Below, piece after piece: positions 44,345 through 56,190 of a DNA stretch of 64,000 nucleotides. The translations under genes were made by a program, and so were the position numbers. The stretch comes from Rheum nobile (taxonomy: Eukaryota > Streptophyta > Magnoliopsida > Caryophyllales > Polygonaceae). The notes below the pieces were generated by a model. The model made no database searches. It saw only the letters and a list, made by a program, of their open reading frames with translations, and was not told the DNA's origin. Where the stretch lies: positions 1,116,001-1,180,000 of the forward strand of contig WOAB01000005.1 of the NCBI GenBank assembly GCA_027886185.1, in the 5' to 3' direction. Positions within the stretch are counted from its first letter, which is position 1, and each line of letters begins with the position of its first letter.

Positions 44345-45450
44345 ATGGCATTACTTTGAATAGGTATATGAACGTTTTATTGCTGGAGAAATCTTTTGCT
44401 TCCTTGAGATTTACAACCTGAATTTATAAGACATAATATTAGTTAATCCAAATAATTAGTTTAACAGGAATGTGATTAATCCGACGACTTGCCTGCCAGT
44501 TTTCATTTGTTGTATACAATACAAGACCTTTTATTGTAATGGAAGCCATGGGAGGTGTCCTAAAAGAAATAAGAAACAATATTCATCAGTGTATAATTTG
44601 TAAACAATTTTAGAAAGAAAATAATTAATTCTGATGTCTTTGTCTCTCTTTCAGGCATTCTTCCAACAAGTTTACAAAGATGCAATTTACAAAAAATTGT
44701 CCACCAATTACATGAGATATAGACTTGCACATTAATTCCAGGACATCTATTCCATGCATGAGATAAGGTGGGATAGGATAATATTACCAAGTTGCACCTT
44801 CATGACAATGTGCACCTCCTCGAGGGCTCAAGTAGAAGATTGACAGTACCAACTTCTACAGTCATTCCATCTGCAATCTGATATGATCAAAATTATAAAT
44901 TTGTAGTATTTGAAATTATGTATGTACATAACTTCTTATGTTACCAACAAGTATCCTAGGTGAAGAGAACTTTAAATAAGGTAGAGAGGTTAAAACTCTC
45001 ATTGTGCATTATGACTGAGGATTTGAAAGTTGGCCGATGTTACAAATTACACATATCATTCTAAACATAAACAACTTTTGCTTTCTCATATTGTATTTTG
45101 TTTACAAATTACAAATTCCCGTAAACTTATTGTTTCGTGCCAATGCAACAATGGTACCAAAAGAAAACAATATAGGGTCTCACCTTATCCGCAACTTCAT
45201 AACCACTACCCTTTCCTGAACTACTGGGAGATGAAGAACTGCAAAGAGAGCCAGAAAATTCGTCCATGACAACTTATCTCATAACGATCAGATAGAAAAT
45301 ACTAAAATAAACCAAAGGGCATTAGAGGCAGTATAATACCTTCCTGCATTTGAACCTACATCTGAATCTAAATTTCCTTCAAGGACCAAATCAAGTCATC
45401 TATTTGCACAACAATTGGCTCTACTTGCACACTGCTAACAGATGGAAGCT
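44345..45450 (-). pseudogene. Captured fragment of a chorein-type (UHRF1BP1-like) lipid-transfer protein
   Basis: Minus-strand exons read LPSVSSVQVEPIVVQID (about 45,390-45,445), SGSLCSSSSPSSSGKGSGYE (45,195-45,260), ADGMTVEVGTVNLLLE (44,830-44,880), PMASITIKGLVLYTTNENWQ (44,495-44,560) and NLKEAKDFSSNKTFIYLF (44,350-44,410). This order matches the N-terminal region of plant VPS13/UHRF1BP1-like bridge proteins, as I recall the family. Frameshifts (after VVQID) and a stop near 44,805 break it. It lies directly upstream of the ABCG piece on the same strand, so the Helitron holds a two-gene antisense patchwork. Confidence 0.65.
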
Positions 45451-46275
45451 GAAAGTCCACAGGCAACTAATTCACTAAACCAGGATGTCATTATACCGTT
45501 ACTGCTTTAGCATGGTTAAGCAAATTGATCTAAGAGTCTAAGAGAATTCAATTAATCAAGCTTGAACCAATAGATTTCACTTATATAAGTTAACTCAATT
45601 TCCAGAATTTCTCTTTGTTGCTGACTATTCATGGACAATACGAAATTCATATGAAAGCATTTCCAATTTCACAATTGTCATTTCAAAGAATTGTTAAAGA
45701 CAAACAGGAGGGAGGATTTAGATTGCTTCTTTCACAAAAATGGCAGTGAGAAAGAGAAGGGTACCGGAGAGTGAAGCTTACAACCGGAGGGAGGATTGAG
45801 TTCGCCGACAGAGAGTGAAACATCAACGGAGAACGGAGGCAGCTGGTTCAGGCCATTACAGAGAAGGTGGACACGGGCAAGAGGGGTTGATGTGTTGTCA
45901 TACGTGAAGTAATAAACCCAATTTTTAAATATGTACAAATGGATATAAAATTAGAATACAATGTAAATATTCAATAAATTAGAATATATAAGTTTTTAAA
46001 AAGAACAAAGGCATCCGTAGTCAGAATACCGATGGAACTTTTTATGACCTGAACACCAATCATTTCTATTCTGGTAAGCTTGGATTCTGCTTCGGGACAC
46101 CTTTCCATTCTTTCACCATTTCACATACTGGTCAACAATTTCCCTTCTCTTCTTATTCCAATTCTTCTTCTTCAACCTACACCACCCCAATTCTCATTCA
46201 GCGCAGGTAATTCTATGCCTACCTATTGCCTACTTCGCCATCTTTTTAGGGTTTTTACTGCTACCCTCTTTTGCG

Positions 46276-48178
46276 ATGAGGAAGACTAATACGCGAAACA
46301 ACAACGCATGTATTGATACCACGAACAAGGCTAACACGACGAATAACCAAGGTACCTTCATCTTACATGTCCAACGATACAATACCTGCACATGGAATTG
46401 AACGACATTACTCAATAACAAAGGCATACGCAGGTGGGATATCGAATTTCACAGATTTCGGCGTTCTCATACACCTATGCACAAGCACTATACGAAGGCA
46501 GGATGGACGACTTCAAGCCTTTTGTGGTTTACAAATAACAAACTCAGGTATGTCTTACTAATTACTGATGACCGTGATCTGTATCATCAAATACCTCAAA
46601 TCAAGTACAAACCACACGTTCTAATCCTATATTCTGCCCCCCATGAACAACAAGCATGCTTGAAAATCACACTAACCAATTGCAACAGGAGGCTCACTAA
46701 ATGTCGAGGCAGCACCGCAACCACCGCATGCTCCTAAAGCGCACCCACAAAGGGCCACAAGACACCTCCGAGTTGTTGACGCAGCCCAAGAGCAATCCAT
46801 GCCTGGAGCAGACATAGCAAGTGGTTAGTTCCCTACACACTTCACTCTACGGGTTGAATTAGTAAACACAGATTTGTGGTCAAGGAGTGCATTTTTTTGG
46901 CGCATTCCTCTCATCCTCAAGTTAGGAAACCACATGGATATTATTTTACAGTACATTTGCACAATCCAAGAAAAAAGCACAAACAACTTATAGTTCTCAC
47001 CAACAAAAATGAATTCAGAATTTCGACTGCTAGAAGAACAAGAAATTTGCCTTTTCAGTGAGTACAAGAGGAGAGGATAAATCTACAAAAGGGAATTCTA
47101 CATGTATTTCCAACTGCATATGTAGCAACATATTTCAAGCATCAACGTTTCACCTTTTCAAACAAGGCTTCTTGACTAATAGGGTAACATGAACAACAAA
47201 CAAATGGGTTTAATTACACTTATTACACAGTTTCCGTGTCCTTCCAAGGAAATATATAATCTCTCTGCAATTTTCACAGTTGAAATCTCATCCATGTTCT
47301 ATTCGGTAATCAGTATATATATGGTAAAATTTTGATAGATTAAATGCTGTAGAATTATAAATGTGGACAAGGGTAGAGTTTGTAGTTTCAAGTTTGGAAA
47401 AGGACAAAGGAGAAGATAATTTTTGCATAATTTGCAGCTAATTAAATTCTACAAAGCGTCGAAGTACTCCATGGTGATATAAATATTGAATGTACGAGTA
47501 TGTTGATGCAAGCCCTCATGGGTATTTATATTAATGTATAAGTAACTGAAATTACTTATAATAGGTTGTAGCACATGCCCGTTTATAAAATTGGAAGACA
47601 TTAAATGCCAATTGTGATACTTACAGTCTCAATGCCACATGTCTGCAGGCAACATCGCATGTGTAGCATCAACGCAATCACCAACGCTGCATCCAGCACA
47701 TAAATCAAGCGGTAAAATCAAATCATATTTACATTTATTTATTCATACCACTTGAATTGTGTACTAAACATTAATTGTTGTACTAGGCACACAAGTGTTA
47801 TATGAGAAGCTAGAGTACCCTAAATATAAATGTCGCTTCTGCAATGCCACCATGTGGAAGGAGGAAAAAAGAACAGCAGCAACAAAGGCGAATCTCACCT
47901 ACACCATATGATGCCAAGAAGGAAAGGTCAAGCTGCCAAGGTTACAAGACACTCCAGAACCACTAAAACATCTCCTTTAAGGACGCAACGCAGAATGTGT
48001 TGATTTTATGCAGAAAATCAGGGTCTACAATAGCATATTCTCATTCACATCGTTTGGAGCACGAATTGATGAGAAAATAAACCAGTCACGCAGACCATAC
48101 ACTTTCAGAATTTCGGGCCAAAACTACCATAGACTAGGATCACTTATGCCTGAAGATGGAGACCCACCCAGATAATTA
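46276..48178 (+). pseudogene. Helitron RepHel, N-terminal part (before the Rep core)
   Basis: Plant Helitron RepHel combines a rolling-circle HUH endonuclease with a PIF1-like helicase. The first exon starts MRKTNTRNNNACIDTTNK at 46,276. Short exons follow, then one from about 47,787: YPKYKCRFCNATMWKEEKR (zinc-binding CxxC), QEGKVKLPRLQDTPEPLKHL, IRVYNSIFSFTSFGARID and TFRISGQNYHRLGSLMPEDG, all hallmarks of the Helitron_like_N region. A TGA at 47,909-47,911 interrupts it. The reading breaks off after about 48,175, before the HUH catalytic segment. Confidence 0.85.
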
Positions 48179-48385
48179 AATTTAAGCCTGCTGTCATTAC
48201 TAGAGCTATAAGTCAACTTATCACTTATACAAATCTCTTTATACAAACACAGTTAATTTAGCCATGTATATTTAGGGGTTTTATACCCCTCCTTTAATTA
48301 TAAAAGGGCATTATTTAGGATTTAATTTTAACGAATCTAAAACATCTATTAAAAACAAAAACTCTCAAAGATATTTTCAAAACTA

Positions 48386-48404
48386 GCCCGTGCCTAGCAC
48401 ATGC
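48386..48404 (+). other. Helitron-end-like hairpin inside the inserted segment
   Basis: GCCCGTGC-CTA-GCACATGC is an imperfect hairpin like the 3' hairpins of plant Helitrons. No CTRR end follows at the usual distance, so it is probably a truncated Helitron end brought in with the segment that interrupts RepHel. Confidence 0.4.
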
Positions 48405-48465
48405 ATAATGATTATTTGCTTCTCCTTTAATATTGGAAGCAGGTATGCTCAGCTATACTTGGGCT

Positions 48466-49797
48466 AGAGGCAACAAGGGTCTAAATAATTAGCATTTTGG
48501 GCCCAGCTGGATTACAACAGTTATGACGATTATACTTCTGATAGGAGTTGAATAGGCTTGCACAAATCTGCAGTAATAAGCATTAGACGTTGCCCTTCGA
48601 GCTCCAAGTGAGATGTTGAAGAGGATGTGAAAGGCTTTTACACATCTGCAACAACCTTAAATATGCCCTTAAAATACTGTTGGTGGCACCTACAATAATC
48701 GTGACTTTCATTACCTCTCATCTCCTTCAGCATGTCTACTTCCAAGGACTCCCAGAGCAAGGCTTCGTCCGTCGTCCGTTCTGATGCATCCATGAAAGGG
48801 AAAGGTGTCAGCAACATTATCGCACCCATAACTCCGCCCAACAAGAAGGGGGCTGCTGTGGTGGGGTCACCATCAGAAAATTCCTACGTTGCTCTCGGCC
48901 AGCTGAGTTTTGGAACGGCTTGCATAGTAAGAGTTATGGTCTGTCGTAAGTGGGAGTCAACAGACTTGAAAGGGAAGCCTATCAGCACCGACTACATCGT
49001 CTCCGATGAACATGTATTCTACTCTACCTTTTCAATTACGTTTTTGGTACTGCATATATACAAATTAAGAGGTTTAGCTGATATCACATATTCTTTTTGG
49101 GTCCAAATTGATAGACTGACAGACAGGATAAGATGAAAAAATAAATAAATAGAAATCAGAAGGTAGGTCGTTCATATGAGCCAGTAATATTTTAGGGGTT
49201 TTCAACTTTAGATTTTTGGTCTGACATCTCCTAAGCTACAGAAAAACTAATATATGTGAGAGCCAAACACGAAATACTAAGAATCCATCTTCAAGAAATA
49301 CAGTAGTAAGGCTTCAGTTGGGGAAAAAATCAAGTCTTCAACCAGTATTATCTTTGGGGTTGTTCAAATTTACTTTTTTGGTCTGACATCTTCATAGCTA
49401 CACAAAAATTGATATATCTGAGAGCCAAAGTAAAGTAAAAGAACCAAAAAATGGAAATGAGAAGCTAAGAATCATTAGATTTTAGTTGATCTGGTAAATG
49501 ATCTGGTAAGTGGCTAAATGATTTACCTATTCGACATAAATGATCTGGTAAACTAATTTCATTAGAACACATGGCTGTAATATGCAGAATTCCTCTGACA
49601 AATAAATATGAAATCTTAGCAAAGTTCCTTTCCTACCTCTGCCAGGAGTTTTTGTCTACTGCTTTCTAACCTTTCACCCATTACTGCCACATCATGTAAC
49701 TGCCCTTCCAGCTTCTCCTTTTCTTCCTGATACATTTCAAGAATAACATGAACTAGCAGAATATAAGCTAACCAAAAAAATAAATAGTGACAAGGGC
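48466..49797 (+). repeat. Second copy of the Helitron 2 5' segment (RPA exon 1)
   Basis: Repeats 33,750-35,090 from GGGCTAGAGGCAACAAGG to GTGACAAGGG with few differences. It carries RPA-like exon 1 again (from an ATG at 48,732). Here the exon is intact, reading YVALGQLSFGTACIVRVMVC, where the first copy has a frameshift and a stop. It also carries the antisense coiled-coil exon. It sits exactly where the Rep endonuclease core of RepHel should be. Confidence 0.85.
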
Positions 49798-52626
49798 ATA
49801 GACAGAACGGGGTATTTGTGCAAAAGGGAAAGACAAAGCTTGATAACCGATACGTGGTGACATACAACATGTATTTGTTGTTAAAATATCAGGCACACAT
49901 TAATGTGGAATGGTGCAATCGGTCCAGAGCAATAAAATACCTCTTCAAGTACATCAGCAAAGGCCCAGACAAAGCAATTGTAGTCTTCATGCAGAGCAAC
50001 AACAATGCAGATAATAATGAGCCAGGGAAAATGATTGAAGTAGACGAGATTCAACAATTTCTGGAGTGTCGTTACTTATCTGCTTGTGAAGCCGCGTGGC
50101 AGATTTTTGCCTTTGATATTCACTAATCTAGGCTAGTAGTCATTCGCTTAACATTCCACTTGCCCGATCAGAACCCTATCACACTTTCAGATAGCCAGAA
50201 CTTGCCAACATTACTACAGAGGGAAGAAGTAAAGAAAACTATGTTCACTGAATGGTTTACCCTGAATACCATAGACGCTGAAGCAAGGCAATACACATAT
50301 GCAGAAATACCTGAACACTATGTGTGGAATGTGGCAAACAAGGTATGGACTAAAAGGGCACAACAAAAGCCAATTGGCCGGATTGTGTACTGTCATCCAA
50401 CTGCAGGGGAGCGATACTACCTTAGAATGCTTTTAAATGTTGTCAAAGGGCCAAGGAATTTCGAAGAGATCAGAATAGTAGATGGATCAACGTATGGCAA
50501 CTTCAGGCAAACTTGCTATGCGCGCGACATGTTAAATGAGGACACTGAATGGACAAATGCGATTCAAGAAGCACAAGTATGGGCGATGAGATCCCAGCTA
50601 AGAGAATTGTTCATCACAATACTCCTTTTCTGTGACGTCACCAGCCCCGCCAATCTATGGGCCCACAATTGGGAATCACTTTGGGAGGACATACTTTACC
50701 AAAAGAGAAAGCAATTCATATTTCCAACCTTAGAGCTCCGTGAGAATCAAATCAAGAACTATTGTTTGTTGCATATTCAAGACATACTTGCAAGGAATGG
50801 GAAAGCACTATCAGATTTCCCAGATCTACCAAGGCCGGACAAAACTTTGCTCACGAATATGGACAATAAACTGATACAAGAAGAGATGACCTACAACACT
50901 ACAGAAATGGTTGACCTACATCATACACTTCTCGGAGCTTTGAACTCAGATCAACTCATTATTTATAAGAAGGTCATAGAATCAGTTCAGAATCAGACCG
51001 GCGAATTTTTCTTTGAGCAGGAGGCATAGGAAAGACATTCCTTTACAAAACCATAATGGCAAAGTTAAGATCAGAAAGGAAGATTGTGCTCGCTGTTGCA
51101 TCATCAGGTATGTGATACACACATTTTTAAAAACACAACACATACAACGACCATATACTGCAGCATTACAAACTAACATGATAAGACAATTACTTACATG
51201 AACATTGTTACCTTAAAATGTGCAGGAATAGCATCCCTACTGCTACTAGGAGGCCGGACAGCTCACAACAGATTCGTCATCCCAATCGACCTGCTTGAGA
51301 ATAGCACATGCGGTATTACACAAAACTCACATTTAGCCCACCTGATGCATGAGGTCCAACTGATAATTTGGGACGAGGCTCCAATGACCCAAAGGTTTGC
51401 ATTTGAAGCACTGAACAGAACATTGCAAGATATTCAAGCCATCAAAAAAGAGGAAAACAAGGAAAAGTTGTTTGGGGGGGAATTACAGTACTACTAGGAG
51501 GAGATTTCAGACAAATTCCGCCAGTGATAACAAAGGGAAAAAGGCAAGAAATTGTGCATGCATGTATAAACAACTCTCCTTTGTGGAAAAGTTGCCAGGC
51601 ACTGACATTATCACAAAGCATGAGAGTCAATGAGCGACAAAGCGATGGATCAATTGATACCTACAAACAAAAGTTCAATGAGTGGATCCTGCAAGTGGAC
51701 GATGGAAATACACAAGCAATAGCTCTTGAAGATGAGGATGAGGCAACATGGATTGACATTCCCCAACAATTCATCGTTGCCCCAGGGAATAACCCGATTG
51801 CAAAAATCATTGACCAATTGTTCACTGATTTCGCCCCTAACCAAAAAAATGCAATCTACCTACAGGAAAGGGCTATTCTCACACTACTAAATGAAGATGC
51901 AAACAAGATAAACGAGCATATGTTCAACACTTTGCAAGGTTCAGTGCGCACATACAAGAGCTTTGACGAAATCTGCATGGCTTCAACAGATATCGCCGAG
52001 CAGGAACACATGTACCCCATCGAATTCCTCATCAAACTTAATTTCTCAAGTACAACTAAATTTATAAATACATAATACGTACTGAAACACGACATCTAAC
52101 CCTTACACAATGTGGACTTATGTACAATTTTATCATAGGAATGCCTTCGCACATCCTCAACCTAAAAGAAGGTTTGCCGGTCATGCTCATGCAAAATGTT
52201 AATCCTACACAAGGCTTATGCAACAACACACGGCTTATAATTACACATCTAGGCGAATAGGTCCTCGAGGCTGAAATTATAACAAGCACAAACATGGGAA
52301 GAAAGGTGCTTATTCCAAGAATTACACTAAGTTCGACAAAGACAAAATGGCCATTTGTTATGAAGCGCAGACAATTCCCCATTAAACAATGCTTTGCGAT
52401 GACTATCAATAAGAGTCAAGGCCAATCTTTAAAGCATGTGGGTCTATACCTTCCCAATCCCGTTTTCTGCCACGGGCAACTGTATGTTGGCATTTCCCGT
52501 GTCACAGACCCGCAAGGACTAAAGATACTTATGGTGCATGAAGGAAACCAACCAATGAACCGCACAAAGAACATTGTCTTCAAGGAGGCTTTCAACAACT
52601 TAAACTCACAGGCAAGCTTATCCTAA
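49798..52626 (+). pseudogene. Helitron RepHel, PIF1-like helicase part
   Basis: Begins within KLDNRYVVTYNMYLLLKYQA and INVEWCNRSRAIKYLFKYIS, the end of the Rep-associated region. The 5'-to-3' helicase follows: Walker A GGIGKTFLYKT (51,020-51,052) after a small frame-breaking deletion, SGIASLLLLGGRTAH across a GT-AG intron (51,108-51,225), motif II IIWDEAPM, motif III LLGGDFRQIPPV after a one-base loss in a G run at 51,474-51,480, and the C-terminal KRRQFPIKQCFAMTINKSQG and HGQLYVGISRV. A TAG near 52,257 and a stop at about 50,124 add damage. It is a dead gene. Confidence 0.92.
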
Positions 52627-54631
52627 TAACCCTACTCAATCACTACATACATAACACACACTTCTATTTTCTCTATATCACATATTATCCCTTATAATAA
52701 AATTTTGCATACAACATGCTACCACATTTTTCTTATTGCTACTACAATAAACACACCACATCAGCCAAACAGTGTTGTTTCAAACACTCAAGGATAGATG
52801 GTCAACAACAAGAAATCATAGATACAGGTTCGAGCCAATCCCCCTACCAAAATGCACTTATCAACTTTCACCATATGTTCTATCATGCAGTATATATAAA
52901 ACAAGTCTTTTTTTTCTTTGTATATAGCATATCTAGTGATCCATGGCTTGGCTAGATCTTAGTACAGTGGTACTGAATACTGATCGATCCATATACTTTT
53001 ATGCAGCAAATGCTCAATTATTTCACTTAGAAGGCTGTGAGGACTGTCCTGCACCAGCTTTACAAAATGAACCCGCCGAGCTACACATGGTTCTACAAGT
53101 AGTCAATTAACTTCATCATCTTAATTCCAATATTGCTATATACCTACCTCTTTCAGCAAATTGCTAATTTCCATCCATCGTTTAATCGAATATATATAAA
53201 AATGGAATCCAATACAATAGACAAACGTACATACTTTTTAATTCACTAGCTAGCTAGACACGGTAAAAAAAAAATACCTGAAAGGGCAGCCTATCCAAGT
53301 AGGAAAGCTGCTACACACACTCAAATTCAATCCCCACCTCTTTCACAATGAAGACACGATCTTCCCTTCTGTGTGTGCCAAACCTCACCTTCCTCGCACG
53401 TTTTCCCACAAATTGGACAAATCGCTGTGTATTTCATGTGAATTTAACAACGAAAGCAGCAGGAAAATCACAGCACGGGGACTAGGCAAACAAAATTCTG
53501 GCCGATGCGATAAACGAAATCTCAACCAGGCTACACACACTCTAGCCTTTCTCTATCCAAAACACTAGACCCCTAATCACGGTCGTCGGCACCGGAATCG
53601 CGAGCTCCAGCTAGGCTCTCTACCGAAAACACCTCAGCCACTGTTCAGATCTCTGTGGAGAGCACCGGCGTGGAAAAGACGGTGATTTGGAGCTTTCGTT
53701 GCCTTTGTTCAGCTCCCTGTGGCAAGCCACTGATGCGATGTTGAAATATCAGAGGATAAAAACCATGGGTACGTGGATGTCGATTTTGAGAGAGTTAGTG
53801 GGAGTCTTGCAAAAATAGAATACCGTGTAACTTCAATTACTACCTATTATAGTTCTTTAATACCTATATATTTTTTGGGAAGGTTTTATAACTTACATAT
53901 ATATTTAGATAGTTAGATCTGTACCAAACACGAGTCAAAATATAATATTGTTTTTGTAATATCTAAATTATAAGCTTTCATTAACGCGTATCATTCTTGA
54001 GTCTATAACAATTTGCCTGTTAATTGTAAAAAATTAAGGTACTATTTTATTCACGATTTGTAATTGGCTTTATTCACTTTGCTATACATTCAGGTTGTTT
54101 TTTTGGAATAACAATTTATAAAACTAAAATATTTAGAAAATAATATAACTTATTTGATGGCAAAACAAATATCAATTAAAAATGATATACAACAATTTTC
54201 ATGCTTAATGAAAACAAGCTTTTCGTATTAAATACATACATTTATTAGTAACACATAACTTGAAATAAGCAAACAAAATACCTGCAAATTATTTTGACCA
54301 AATCGTTAAAATAAATGGCCAGCCCATTTCATTAAAGATGTTGTATTTGAATATGAAAAATTACATTTCATTAACTTCACATTTTTTGGGTTTGTTACTC
54401 ATCATTTTATTGCTTCATATTAAAAATATCTAATACACTCGAAATGATTTTGGTGTCTGACATTGAATAAACACATGTAATGCACATTAAAAAAAACTTT
54501 TTCGAACATATATATCTCTTACATCTTCAACACAAAAACACATAAAACACGAAAGCATCCATACATAATCGAACTTCCACTTCAATTCAAAATTATAATT
54601 ATAATTCTAGCAGAAAAAATATCTCAAAATT
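52627..54631. other. Helitron 2 3' region, no gene recognised
   Basis: AT-rich except 53,280-53,760, which resembles 5' leader or promoter-proximal sequence of an unknown gene (possibly captured). No domain identified on either strand. Confidence 0.4.
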
Positions 54632-54669
54632 GCACGGGCTCTGATTTCTAGTATACCCATACAATTACA

Positions 54670-55224
54670 CGTTTACTTTTCAACGCATAGGCAAAATTGC
54701 CTTTCAGGGCATATGGTCCTCATGTAACGTGTGGCATGGCTCACCACGTTACGTGAGGTAAAAATAGTGCCACACGTTATGTGTGCTTATGATCCACACG
54801 TTACGTGTGGTTTGTAGTTAATGCAACGGTTATGACCTAATGCAGCGATTATGATTACTTATTGCAATCGTTTTGGTTACCTAATGCAGTGGTTATGATT
54901 ACTTATTGCAATCGTTTTGGTTACCTATTGCAGTGGTTTTATGACCTAATGCAGCGGTTAAAATCTAATGAAGCGCTGCATTAGGTCATAAAACCGCTGC
55001 AATAGGTAACCAAACGATTGCAAGTAATCATAACCGCTGCAATAAGTTATAAAACCGCTGTATTAGGTCATAAAACTGTTGTATTAAGCCATAAACAACC
55101 GCTGCATTAACTACAAACCACACGTAATGTGTGGCGACACGTAACGTGGTGAAATGTTTTACACGTTACGTGTCAGCCCTATGCGTTAAACAACAAAAAT
55201 GTCTATGCGTTAAAAAGTAAACCC
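54670..55224. mobile_element. Foldback MITE, 555 bp
   Basis: Two long inverted arms meet near 54,970. The ends are GTTTACTTTTCAACGCATAG and the complement of CTATGCGTTAAAAAGTAAAC. Flanks are CAATTACA at 54,662-54,669 and 55,225-55,232; a ninth base mismatches. The arms contain palindromic CACACGTTACGTGTG units and repeated (A/C)TAATGCAGCGGTTATGA-like units. 8-9-bp duplication and long arms fit a Mutator-like or hAT foldback element. Confidence 0.8.
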
Positions 55225-55234
55225 CAATTACAAT

Positions 55235-55322
55235 TATCATTGTAAGATGGTGAATCAAATGATCAATTATTGTTTAGTGGTGAAAGTTCTTTCTAATAAC
55301 CCATAGGTCATAGGTTCAACTT
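55235..55322 (+). mobile_element. SINE-like left part, interrupted at its B box (candidate)
   Basis: TTTAGTGGTGAAAG resembles a Pol III A box. About 35 bp on, GGTTCAA begins a B-box-like GGTTCAAGCCT that is split by the hAT MITE and resumes at 55,798. Weak call. Confidence 0.3.
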
Positions 55323-55797
55323 CAGGGATGGCAATCTCACCCGCATCCGATGGATACCCGACTCACCCGACCCGAAAAGTCGGGTGAAAACCAGAATAAT
55401 GTCGGGTGATGGACTGATGCGGATGAAGGTCTTTTACCCATCACCCGACCCGATACACCCGAAATATATATATAATTGTGTATCCTTAGTATAAAATTCA
55501 CATATATTTAAACTTATTTTATCAGTATTGTTTTCATTTTTCATTCAAATGTTGCTTATGTATCAAAAAAACTCTCTTATACCCTATTTATTCCACATTA
55601 CTTATAATATTAACAAGAATTTTTGTATTACATGTCTTAAAAAATGGATATTATAAGTTATATTAAATCGTAATTTTTAATCATCCATAGATGACCCAAC
55701 TCACTCGATGGATGACAGATGAGTGCACCCTAAAAGGTTAATGGACGGGTGATGGATGGAGCACTTTCATCCATCACCCGACCCATTGTCATTCCTA
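55323..55797. mobile_element. hAT-type MITE with ACCCGACCCG-rich ends
   Basis: Ends CAGGGATGGCAAT and ATTGTCATTCCTA are inverted repeats. The repeats GGTTCAAC (55,313-55,320, two bases outside the left end) and GGTTCAAG (55,798-55,805) look like an 8-bp duplication. Both ends are packed with CACCCGACCCG/CGGGTGATGGA strings, the middle is AT-rich. Confidence 0.75.
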
Positions 55798-56129
55798 GGT
55801 TCAAGCCTTATGGGAAGCATTTGACCAAATTATTTTTTCGTTAGGCATTTATTTTACATCACGAGAATCTTATCTATATCTATCTATATATAATACATAG
55901 ATAATAAATACCATTCCAATACTTTTTAAGGCTCATGCTATATGCCCGACGAAATTTCGATGTACGCAATGTCCTGGCGTACAACATATTTTATCATATT
56001 TTTGTGGGATTTTGAATGTTTATGAATTTCTTTTATTTTGCCTGTACGCCAGCCAATTGCATACGCCAGCCCATGGCGTACAGAAGTAGCCGTTATTCCA
56101 ACGGCTATTCCAACGGCTTAATTTGTGCC

Positions 56130-56137
56130 TATAAATA
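56130..56137 (+). promoter_or_regulatory. TATA box of the MULE transposase gene
   Basis: TATAAATA 53 bp upstream of the transposase ATG at 56,191, preceded by repeated GGCGTAC/GTACGCC strings (55,970-56,090). Confidence 0.55.
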
Positions 56138-56190
56138 CATGTTTGTAGGTGGACGATCCAAAACAACAATCTTACAAAATCTTACAAAAA

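Larger units (their letters stand above)
33576..54651 (+). mobile_element. Helitron 2: 21-kb candidate with RPA, RepHel and captured genes
   Basis: The 5' end TCTTCTATATATAATTAAAA closely matches that of Helitron 1 and follows host A. The 3' end is GCACGGGCTCTGATTTCTAG (54,632-54,651), followed by host T. The stem partner of GCACGGGC is eroded. Inside lie, on the plus strand, an RPA70-like gene and a RepHel gene in two pieces, the gene pair typical of plant autonomous Helitrons. On the minus strand lie pieces of at least three host genes with introns, as expected from Helitron gene capture. Nested Helitrons sharing termini could also explain the span, so the outer pairing is moderately sure. 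Confidence 0.65.
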
